Positions 1-5,200 of a stretch of DNA of 11,949 bases are shown here, in pieces (within the stretch, counting starts at the first letter, position 1; each line of letters begins with the position of its first letter). The stretch is taken from NCBI GenBank assembly GCA_031732855.1, contig JAVMKJ010000189.1, positions 1-11,949 on the forward strand. The letters run 5' to 3'. The notes beneath the pieces were generated by a model. It saw only the letters and a list, made by a program, of their open reading frames with translations. It did not search any database and had not been told where the DNA came from. Made by a program: the position numbers and the translations under genes. The stretch comes from JAVMKJ01 sp031732855 (GTDB lineage: Bacteria > Pseudomonadota > Gammaproteobacteria > Competibacterales > Competibacteraceae).

Positions 1-36
1 CAAAAATGACTATGTTGTTCAGTAGGTTAAGAAAAA

Positions 37-294
37 CTATAAAGGAACATGTCTAGTGTGTGGGCCTATCCAAAACCAAATAATTTCATTGTTATTCATG
101 ATACCTACAGCACGATAATCGATATTGATTCTGGCTGAATATATAGGGTCGGTTTCGTGAACCCGTTTGAACTGTAAACTGGGATAGTAAGGGTCAGTTA
201 TAAAATGCCTATAGGCAATCCTCGCTTGCGCCCTTACAGAATCAGGTAGTTTTACAAGAGCCTTACGAAAACTCTGCGTAGTGTGAGAAATCAT
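37..294 (-). CDS. ParE/RelE-superfamily toxin-like protein of a toxin-antitoxin pair
   Basis: An 85-aa basic protein. It has the general build of small RelE/ParE-fold toxins: a helical N-terminus rich in K/R (SFRKALVKLP near the start), a central strand segment with INIDYRAVG, and a C-terminal WFWIGPHTRH stretch like the conserved C-terminal strand (W-x-G-x-H) of this superfamily. Its ATG overlaps the stop of the upstream 72-aa gene by four bases (ATGA at 291-294), the usual antitoxin-then-toxin arrangement with translational coupling. The family assignment comes from these recalled patterns. Whether it acts as an mRNA interferase (RelE type) or gyrase poison (ParE type) cannot be told. The gene is full length for the family (about 80-100 aa) and shows no sign of damage. 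Confidence 0.72.
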   Translation of the reverse strand: MISHTTQSFRKALVKLPDSVRAQARIAYRHFITDPYYPSLQFKRVHETDPIYSARINIDYRAVGIMNNNEIIWFWIGPHTRHVPL

Positions 295-509
295 AAATTG
301 TCAGGATCAAGTAACTTGGTTTTACCTGCCCTATGTTCTGCTAATGCTTCTTTAGCTAGTTGACTTAATAAATCTTGGGAATTGCTAAATGCTTTATCCC
401 AACGCTGTTCGGATGCAATTTCGTCTAGTAACCAACGCGCAAAAGAATCTTGCTGTGGTTCGGTCAATTTAGAAATTTCATTAAAAGCTTTTTCAAGAAG
501 TTTTGTCAT
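291..509 (-). CDS. Putative antitoxin partner of the ParE/RelE-like toxin
   Basis: A 72-aa acidic, helical protein just upstream of, and overlapping by 4 bp, the toxin-like gene. The C-terminal part, with ALAEHRAGKT followed by LDPD, resembles the toxin-wrapping tail of many small antitoxins of RelE/ParE-type modules. No clear ribbon-helix-helix or HTH DNA-binding domain is obvious in the N-terminal half. A GGGGA ribosome-binding site lies 7 nt before the ATG on the minus strand (about 517-521). A possible promoter on the minus strand has a TTGTGG-like -35 and a TAAAAT -10, but it is weak. The antitoxin role is inferred mainly from gene order, size, charge and overlap. Confidence 0.68.
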   Translation of the reverse strand: MTKLLEKAFNEISKLTEPQQDSFARWLLDEIASEQRWDKAFSNSQDLLSQLAKEALAEHRAGKTKLLDPDNL

Positions 510-622
510 ATAAAAATCCCCATGTTGTTTAGTTGTAACTCGCTTAATTTTAGATTGTTTCTTGCATCACCCACAACAGTCAATAGCACACCACTAGCGC
601 CAAGTTTGGCGGGTTACGCTGT

Positions 623-706
623 CGCTAACGCTACGCATCAGCCGGCGCAAAAAGCGTCGCTCGTACCTCGCTCTGCTTTTTGCGCCGGCTGATGCGCTCG
701 TTAGGC
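623..706 (-). repeat. attC-like inverted repeat (possible integron cassette recombination site)
   Basis: Two perfectly complementary 22-bp arms (634-655 and 675-696) flank a 19-nt centre. Read on the minus strand, the element begins with GCCTAAC, a perfect match to the RYYYAAC box of attC sites, then a 5-nt spacer and a CATCAGCC arm. It ends with GGCTGATG, a 6-nt spacer and GTTAGCG, an imperfect GTTRRRY box. The stop codon TAA of the protease gene lies inside GCCTAAC, which is common in gene cassettes. The outer flank (609-629) also resembles a half REP-like palindrome. There is no T-tract, so a terminator is unlikely. Against attC: the second box is degenerate, the arms are unusually perfect, and no integrase or further attC sites are seen. 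Confidence 0.45.
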
Positions 707-1426
707 TTTTCTAAGTTCTCGACAATAAAAGTCTAGTGTGAATTTATAACGAGCTAGAGAAATACCGTAGATTGTGTTTTTCGATATGTCACCATTTACA
801 ACTAACGCTACTACTCTATGATTTGTATCAACAATGGGAGCGCCACTGCACCCTTTAAATGAATCGTGTCCGGGGTGTGGCACAGGAAGCTTAAATTCAT
901 GGAATGGTCCTTCACTTGTTGTATATCTCAGCCCAGGATATACAGTTGGTTGAGTTACCAACGTATGGGTACCGTGTCTTTCGGGATAAACCTGACCCGA
1001 AAAAGCGTATATTTCACTATCTTGTGGCTCCGCTATATCTTTTCCACTGAAGATATGGCGTGATTTTTTGTCTGATTGAGGGCCGCGAGGAGTTAAGTGT
1101 TGCCAGACAGGATTAAGATCCGTTGGAATTTCTGCGTAACAATAATCAATTTCTGTTATTTCTCCTGTAGTTCTTTTCATCTCATTGAGATACAAGAACG
1201 TTGAGGGACGGTAAATTTCTGTACCTTTCTCTGGGTGGAAATCTAATTCAATTGCCCAATCGTTTGAGCCAAGCTTTACAGCATGAGAGACTGTTAGAAC
1301 AAACCGTCGATCTTGGTAGTTAAGCAAACAGGCGGAAGCTATCCCAATAGGTGACCCATTTGGAGCATAACGACGAATGGGTATGCTTGTTAAAAGCACC
1401 CAGTCCAGCCATTTTTTTTTGCTCAT
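701..1426 (-). CDS. Trypsin-like serine protease (Trypsin_2-type fold), probably cytoplasmic
   Basis: A 241-aa protein with a recognisable chymotrypsin-fold triad: His48 in LTVSHAV (counterpart of LTAAHC), Asp94 in EIDYCYAEI (counterpart of DIAL), and Ser194 in KGCSGAPIVD (counterpart of GDSGGP). An Ala replaces the second Gly of the Ser motif, which also occurs in bacterial trypsin-like peptidases. The N-terminus (MSKKKWLDW) shows no signal peptide or membrane segment, so the enzyme is predicted to be cytosolic with an unknown substrate. Cytosolic trypsin-like proteases are known as effector parts of some mobile defence modules, but nothing here proves such a role. A run of nine A on the coding strand follows the start codon closely. 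The stop codon sits in the attC-like repeat, suggesting carriage as a cassette. Confidence 0.8.
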   Translation of the reverse strand: MSKKKWLDWVLLTSIPIRRYAPNGSPIGIASACLLNYQDRRFVLTVSHAVKLGSNDWAIELDFHPEKGTEIYRPSTFLYLNEMKRTTGEITEIDYCYAEIPTDLNPVWQHLTPRGPQSDKKSRHIFSGKDIAEPQDSEIYAFSGQVYPERHGTHTLVTQPTVYPGLRYTTSEGPFHEFKLPVPHPGHDSFKGCSGAPIVDTNHRVVALVVNGDISKNTIYGISLARYKFTLDFYCRELRKA

Positions 1427-1519
1427 TTTTGTCCATTTTTTTGTAGCCTAATAACGTCAATTGGAAAATCCATAATGATTCCTCTTTCGAACGCAGGGTT
1501 AGGGTGCAACCCGTTGCGC

Positions 1520-1963
1520 CTATAAGGCACGATCTTGAACCCACAAATAGCCATCTACCAGACAGCCTCTAATTGCCCCGATGCTTATTGCTTTGTTGAT
1601 CTTCTCCATTGAAACACTGTACTTGCGCACGTAAGTCGCGGCAAGAATTGGGTTTCCAAGATAGTCGATTGCCTCCTGGCTACATCCTTGTTCAAGCAAT
1701 TTGGTTAGTCTGGATCGTGCCTCGTCGATTTGCTTGAGGTGTGGAGCAATTTCTCGCAATTCCACCTGTAAAGATGCGACGCGCATTTTGACGTAAAGCG
1801 CTCGCGCGCGGGCATTATCAAACCCGGTTTCTGCGAGAGCCTTTGTCCAAAGGCCTTTGCTGAGCGAACCCGATTCCAATTCTGTTGCGACAAATTCATA
1901 CAGCAACTCCTCCTGCTTAGAGGTTTCGTAGGATCGAGTTTTCAAGAACTCAAGCAGACGCAT
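1520..1963 (-). CDS. Hypothetical protein with a GLWxKALAE motif segment
   Basis: A 147-aa soluble, helix-rich protein that I do not recognise as a characterised family. The start chosen is the ATG at 1963, because AGGGAG lies 7-8 nt upstream (1971-1976); a longer reading from a TTG at 1981 would put the ribosome-binding site inside the gene. Residues about 15-65 contain YEFVATELESG, GLWTKALAETG and an A-x-ALYxKxRV stretch, a pattern I have seen as a short conserved helical segment in varied bacterial proteins, often next to zinc-ribbon or membrane parts absent here. The C-terminal part ends in a short strand-like VDGYLWVQD. Base composition is intermediate, and it is flanked by minus-strand accessory genes. 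Function unknown. Confidence 0.6.
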   Translation of the reverse strand: MRLLEFLKTRSYETSKQEELLYEFVATELESGSLSKGLWTKALAETGFDNARARALYVKMRVASLQVELREIAPHLKQIDEARSRLTKLLEQGCSQEAIDYLGNPILAATYVRKYSVSMEKINKAISIGAIRGCLVDGYLWVQDRAL

Positions 1964-2017
1964 AAACTTGCTCCCTAACAAGTGATTATGTGGTTCCGCC
2001 TATCCGCCATAAATCGA

Positions 2018-2464
2018 TCATTCACCCTCCACCACCTTTGGTTGTTGTAGAAGCGATTCAATCTCAGGTATCAGTTTCAGCAGGTTGGGTTGCGCGAAAC
2101 TCATTTCGGGCGCTGGGATGCGGTTGTGCTTGATGTCTGGTGGAATATGCTTGTGGTGAGGATGAGTACTTTGAAGAAGTGGGTCGTCAGGGTGCGGCTG
2201 CGAATCATACCAGTACAGTTTCTCTTCGTGCCGCCAGACTTCGTAACCATACCAATCAACGGTTATTGGCAGCCGGTCATATATGATCCGTTCGCGTACT
2301 ACCAGCCGGATACTCTGGTCAAAGAAAATCTCGCCTGCGACCCGCGCCAGCGATGTACCACGTCGAATGAGTGTCATTGTTGAGCGGCGCACGGACGAAA
2401 AGCGGTCAGCAAGCGTATACAAGAATAATTCGTAGTCTTCCGGCGTGCGGAAATGTTCACTCAT
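2018..2464 (-). CDS. TumE/DUF6516-family toxin-like protein
   Basis: A 148-aa protein whose C-terminal two-thirds carries the hallmark of the DUF6516/TumE family: YWYDSQPHP followed by PHHKH at residues 102-106, then an IPAPEMSFAQPNL region and a terminal helix. The His-rich PHHKH motif is the most conserved piece of that family and a likely functional site. The ATG overlaps the stop of the preceding 89-aa gene by four bases (2461-2464), the classic two-gene toxin-antitoxin layout. The family name rests on recalled motif similarity; the biochemical activity is not deduced from the sequence. Length is somewhat above the 100-130 aa I would expect for compact members, because of about 40 extra N-terminal residues. 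Confidence 0.72.
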   Translation of the reverse strand: MSEHFRTPEDYELFLYTLADRFSSVRRSTMTLIRRGTSLARVAGEIFFDQSIRLVVRERIIYDRLPITVDWYGYEVWRHEEKLYWYDSQPHPDDPLLQSTHPHHKHIPPDIKHNRIPAPEMSFAQPNLLKLIPEIESLLQQPKVVEGE

Positions 2465-2730
2465 GCAGCCGCCTGGATTAAACCAACAAGGCTTGGAGCA
2501 TTGTGTTGAAGGCGCTGAACTTCGTTGCGATACTCAGCTTGTCGGGATAACCAAGTGCTGTAAACGCTCGCCCATTCGCCAAAGTCCAACACCCAGCTAT
2601 CATTTTCCGGCTCCTCACCGCTCATATAGGCCGGGTAAAACGTCTCGGAACGGACACCATACTTACGCTCGAACGCGAGCAGTTCTTCTTCTAAGGCATG
2701 AATATCAGTCAGGATTTCGCGGAGTTTCAT
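2461..2730 (-). CDS. Putative antitoxin partner of the TumE-like protein
   Basis: An 89-aa acidic protein, predicted to be mostly helical, with an N-terminal amphipathic helix (MKLREILTDIHALEEELLAF) and a Trp-containing middle with VLDFGEWASVYSTWL. It precedes the TumE-like gene and overlaps it by 4 bp (ATGA), so antitoxin or immunity partner is the natural inference. No DNA-binding motif is obvious. Its start is well supported by GAGGTG 3 to 8 nt ahead of the ATG (2734-2739). A TATAAT hexamer on the minus strand at 2748-2753 would give a leader of only about 10 nt. I do not know a named family for it. Confidence 0.66.
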   Translation of the reverse strand: MKLREILTDIHALEEELLAFERKYGVRSETFYPAYMSGEEPENDSWVLDFGEWASVYSTWLSRQAEYRNEVQRLQHNAPSLVGLIQAAA

Positions 2731-2747
2731 GGCGCACCTCTTGGGCG

Positions 2748-2753
2748 ATTATA
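2748..2753 (-). promoter_or_regulatory. Candidate -10 box (TATAAT) for the TumE-like toxin-antitoxin operon
   Basis: A perfect TATAAT on the minus strand, 17 nt before the ATG of the 89-aa gene and just upstream of its GAGGTG ribosome-binding site. No convincing -35 hexamer is found 16-18 nt further upstream, so the promoter would be weak or activator-dependent. The short spacing implies a leader of roughly 10 nt. Confidence 0.4.
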
Positions 2754-2833
2754 CATAAATATTCCAGCGGGTTGCGGTCGGCATCGCGCGAGAAATGATG
2801 GGGCGTGCGGACTGGGCCAGCGCCGCCAAACGA

Positions 2834-2863
2834 AAAAGGACCACCCGATTGGGCGGTCCTTTT
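2834..2863 (-). terminator. Intrinsic terminator downstream of the katG remnant
   Basis: An A-rich/T-rich bounded hairpin: AAAAGGACC-A-CCC, loop GATT, GGG-C-GGTCCTTTT, with a single A/C mismatch in the stem. On the minus strand it ends in TTTTTCG, as expected of a rho-independent terminator. It lies about 70 nt beyond the stop of the katG fragment, so it is probably the original katG terminator. The symmetric A/T tracts would allow weaker action on the plus strand too. Confidence 0.75.
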
Positions 2864-2931
2864 GTCCGAAGGCATCGGCACCCGAATCGAGCCGACTTTC
2901 AGCGGCGTTCGAGCGCCTTATTCCGCCAGCA

Positions 2932-3843
2932 TCACAGGTCAAACCGGTCGAGGTTCATCACCTTCGTCCAAGCCGCCACAAAGTCCTGCACGAACTTCTC
3001 GCGTGCGTCGTTGGCCGCATAAAATTCCGCGACCGCGCGCAGCTCGGAGTTCGAACCAAACACCAGATCGACGGGGGTAGCCGTCCACTTGACGTTGCCC
3101 GTCTTGCGGTCGCGACCTTCGTAAAGGCCCTCGGTCTTGGCCGACTTGGACCACTGCGTCGACATGTCGAGCAGATTCATGAAGAAGTCGTTGCTCAGCG
3201 TGCCGGGCCGGTCGGTGAACACGCCCTGCGCGGACTGGCCCGTGTTCGCGTTCAAGGCGCGCATCCCGCCCACCAGAACGGTCATTTCGGGAACGGTCAG
3301 ATTCAGCAGGCTGGCCCGATCGACCAGCATTTCCGCTGGCGAGCGTGGGTTATTGGCGCCGAAGTAGTTGCGGAAACCGTCGGCGGTCGGTTCGAGCGCG
3401 GCAAACCAAGCCGCATCGGTCTGTTCCTGCGACGCATCCGCGCGTCCTGGCGCGAAGGGAACTTTGACCTCATATCCGCCCTGCTTCGCGGCCTGCTCGA
3501 TGGCCGCCGCTCCGCCCAACACGATCACGTCGGCGAGCGACACTTTCTTCCCGCCGGATTGCGCGCCGTTCGCGCCGCCGCGCAGGTCGGAGCCACAGAA
3601 GGAAGCCGCCGACGCCCAGGCGGTTCTCACCAGTTCGGAGGGGGTCAAGCCGGAAGCGAGAATCTTGGCCTTGAGCGCCGCGATGTCGTTCGCGTCGATC
3701 AACGGATGATCGACCGCAGGCACCGGATCTTGCCAAATCAACACGTCCTTGGGAGCTTCGGCGCCGATGTAGCCTGGCCAACAAGAACGAGGGCGACGAT
3801 ACGGGCCATCGCGTTCAAAAGCTTGCGCCGCCTGGAACGCCAT
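2932..3843 (-). pseudogene. katG: katG remnant: catalase-peroxidase C-terminal domain only
   Basis: The 303-aa reading frame matches the C-terminal domain of catalase-peroxidase KatG from about residue 420 to the end: GAEAPKDVLIWQDPVPAVDH, then ASGLTPSELVRTAWASA, RGGANGA, VPFAPGRADA, EPTADGFRNYF, VLVGGMRALNAN, GVFTDRPGTLSNDFF, DLVFGSNSELRAVAE and the terminal KVMNLDRFDL. The haem-binding N-terminal domain, with the distal Arg-Trp-His and the proximal His, is entirely missing. There is also an in-frame loss of about 35 residues after RGGANGA (near 3560): intact KatG has a stretch here with motifs such as R-LAPQ-DWEVN. The first 20 residues after the ATG are garbled relative to KatG. Since the C-terminal domain has no haem and no catalysis of its own, this is a decayed gene rather than an enzyme. 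A terminator follows it. Confidence 0.85.
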
Positions 3844-3901
3844 TCGGCGAAGCGTATCCTGCTAATTTTTATAAATCAGTCGGTTAGTTGTTATAAAGCC
3901 T

Positions 3902-4606
3902 CTAAGACGGCTTCGTGAAGGCCGAGAAATACTGCCTGATTTCCTCCAGCGTATTGACGGCGATCAGAGGCACCATGGTGGCGAAGCAGTCGAGTCCCAC
4001 CAGCGCATTGATGTTCGCATCCTCTCGCGAGGCGTCGCGCAGGCGCCGCGCGAAATCCCGGTTCGCGATGGCGACTTCCCGGTAGATCTTCTTCAGGTCA
4101 TCGAGCGCGAACTCGAAGGGCTGGCTCTCGCCGTGGCGCAGGTACTGAGCCACCAGGCACATCGACACCATCCGATAGGTCGTCTCGGTCAGAGTCGCGA
4201 AGGGAAGATGGAACCGCACCATGGGCTTGAGCGCTTCCATGACCGGACAACCGCTGGTGGTCATGACAATGCCGAGCAGCGAGGCCAGGCCCTGCTGGAG
4301 CGTGGTGTCCTTCGAGTAGGTTCGCTCCTCGGTGACGACGACGACGCGCACCTTTTCGTACGACACCGTATTGGCGAAGTGCCCGGCGATCTCGGCGAAG
4401 TTCAGCGCCACCGGACAGAACGGATGGCGGTCCGCGTCGAGCGAGCAGTTCGCGCACCGGCTCCGCCCGAGCAGCGTCCAGGCTGGCGGATGCGCGGGAT
4501 GCGGGGTCGTGAGGGCAAGCGTCTTTCGGTCGAGGAGCAGGTCGAAAGTCTTGGTGACGCTGCCCTGAAAGTCATAGGTATACGTGATTCTGAGAGAAGT
4601 TTCCAT
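3902..4606 (-). CDS. DUF6901-like conserved protein with a Cys/His cluster
   Basis: A 234-aa predicted soluble protein. The N-terminal 45 residues form a strand-rich segment with PPAWTLL. Then comes a C-x2-C-x6-H-x2-C cluster (Cys51, Cys54, His61, Cys64), followed by NFAEIAGHFANTVSYEKVRV, an ERTYSKDTTLQQGLASLLGI segment, TSGCPVMEALKPMVRFHLPF, and a helical C-terminus with DANINALVGLDCFA. These blocks match my memory of the DUF6901 family, in which they are conserved; no function is established. The Cys/His spacing suggests a metal site, which is inference. The start is the only ATG that keeps the N-terminal strand; its ribosome-binding site is weak (AAGG about 12 nt upstream). It sits upstream of the katG remnant, with 58 nt between them. 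Confidence 0.7.
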   Translation of the reverse strand: METSLRITYTYDFQGSVTKTFDLLLDRKTLALTTPHPAHPPAWTLLGRSRCANCSLDADRHPFCPVALNFAEIAGHFANTVSYEKVRVVVVTEERTYSKDTTLQQGLASLLGIVMTTSGCPVMEALKPMVRFHLPFATLTETTYRMVSMCLVAQYLRHGESQPFEFALDDLKKIYREVAIANRDFARRLRDASREDANINALVGLDCFATMVPLIAVNTLEEIRQYFSAFTKPS

Positions 4607-4974
4607 TTAACAACCCGCCTTGTGTCGAAAGACCGCCTCAACAACCTCCATCGACAGCGCCCTCCCCTTCCCCTTAAAAGCGCACGCCAGGAGCGCCAGC
4701 ATGAATTCGATCTCCCCCGGCGACCGGATTTTCTCAAATCCTTATGCCGCCGAACATTCCACGCGCATTCCACCCAATCATCATGTTTTCCATGGAATCG
4801 TCATTCCAGAATGGGTATTTTCCGAGTAGTTTGCCCCCCGAATATCGGCTTTCATTTTAGCACTCAAAACCTGGATCGATTCCAGTCCGATAGCCTTCTC
4901 CGACTCCACAATGTGATTATTTATATTATTTTATTATATAAATTAATAATTTAATAAATATCCGTCCAGCCACG
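4607..4974. other. Gene-free intergenic region with a 46-nt pure A/T tract
   Basis: The stretch between the divergent DUF6901-like gene and the riboswitch promoter holds no reading frame I would defend. It should contain the minus-strand promoter of the DUF6901-like gene, but no clear hexamers were found. Several short TGGAAT/ATTCC pieces occur around 4770-4815, including the palindrome TTCCATGGAA. Bases 4916-4961 are an uninterrupted run of A and T in an otherwise GC-rich neighbourhood, ending 13 nt before the -35 box of the plus-strand promoter. It could act as an UP-element-like or curved DNA segment or bind an H-NS-type silencer. Confidence 0.55.
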
Positions 4975-5003
4975 TTGACTTGTCTATTTTCGTACGCTAT
5001 AGA
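4975..5003 (+). promoter_or_regulatory. Sigma70-type promoter driving the c-di-GMP riboswitch and CHAT operon
   Basis: TTGACT (4975-4980) and TATAGA (4998-5003) are separated by exactly 17 bp, a near-consensus housekeeping promoter. The predicted transcription start near 5010 falls about 10 nt before the first base pair of the riboswitch aptamer, so promoter and aptamer support each other. The A/T-only tract at 4916-4961 lies just upstream. Confidence 0.78.
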
Positions 5004-5020
5004 GATTTATCGATCAAAAA

Positions 5021-5103
5021 CACCCAAAAGCCAAACCAGCCGCGAGGTTGGGACGGAAAGTCGCGGGTCCTTGCGAACGAGGATGGCCGGACTGCCGACG
5101 GTG
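5021..5103 (+). promoter_or_regulatory. Cyclic-di-GMP-I riboswitch aptamer (GEMM-I)
   Basis: The region folds as the GEMM-I class. P1: CACC (5021-5024) with GGTG (5100-5103). The conserved AAACC follows at 5033-5037. P2: CCAGCC/GGTTGG closed by a GCGA GNRA tetraloop (5036-5051). Then comes GGGACGGAAAG, the counterpart of the class signature GGGACGCAAAG. P3 is CGGGTCC with GGATGGCCGG, the tetraloop-receptor side, followed by CTGCCG. In Vibrio Vc2 numbering the ligand contacts map to G20 = G5030, A47 = A5057 and C92 = C5095, all present. The 21-46 pair is C-G (5031/5056) instead of G-C, a compensated swap. G at position 20 favours c-di-GMP over the cGAMP-selective A20 variants. It lies between a promoter and the CHAT gene, so it should control that operon. 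Which way it switches is not settled by sequence alone. Confidence 0.9.
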
Positions 5104-5145
5104 GCCCACGTGAGGGCCGCATAAGCAGCCCGGCTTTACGTTTTT
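5101..5145 (+). promoter_or_regulatory. Possible riboswitch expression platform with alternative hairpins
   Basis: Two hairpins compete. The first, 5101-5120, pairs GTGGCCC with GGGCCGC (7 pairs, one G-T); its 5' foot uses the same bases as the 3' strand of aptamer P1 (5100-5103). The second, 5114-5131, pairs GGGC-C-GC with GC-A-GCCC around loop ATAA. It is followed by CTTTACG and TTTTT (5141-5145) and so looks like a modest intrinsic terminator. Bases 5114-5120 are shared, so the two cannot form together. A ligand-stabilised P1 would weaken the first hairpin and favour the second, suggesting an OFF switch; this is inference, because the terminator stem has a mismatch and the T-tract is split. 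Confidence 0.45.
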
Positions 5146-5200
5146 CAGAATGGGGCAATGGGAAATGTGTACTAATAAGGACCTGATTGAGGAGAGGGCT

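Noticed and set aside
634..696. Inverted repeat as an intrinsic terminator of the protease gene
   Set aside because: There is no T-tract after the right arm on the minus strand, and the 19-nt centre is long; the attC-like layout fits better.
51..740. Shared 10-mer GTCTAGTGTG at 51 and 731 as a direct repeat
   Set aside because: Ten-base matches are expected many times by chance in a 12-kb window, and both lie in coding ends without shared flanks.
1440..1520. A second attC site between the protease and the 147-aa gene
   Set aside because: CCTAAC- and GTTATTAGGC-like words are present, but no pair of complementary arms joins them.
2698..3918. 406-codon plus-strand open frame over the katG remnant
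   Set aside because: It is antisense to clear KatG sequence and has no recognisable domain or ribosome-binding site.
4655..4680. G-quadruplex on the minus strand (GGGGAAGGGGAGGG)
   Set aside because: Only three close G-tracts are present; a fourth is not within usual loop distance.
5021..5103. cGAMP-selective GEMM-Ib reading of the riboswitch
   Set aside because: The position equivalent to Vc2 G20 is G (5030), not A, so c-di-GMP is the better prediction.
5150..5200. Upstream ATG at 5150 for the CHAT gene
   Set aside because: It lacks a ribosome-binding site and would bury the lipoprotein signal; the ATG at 5201 has AGGAG at proper spacing.
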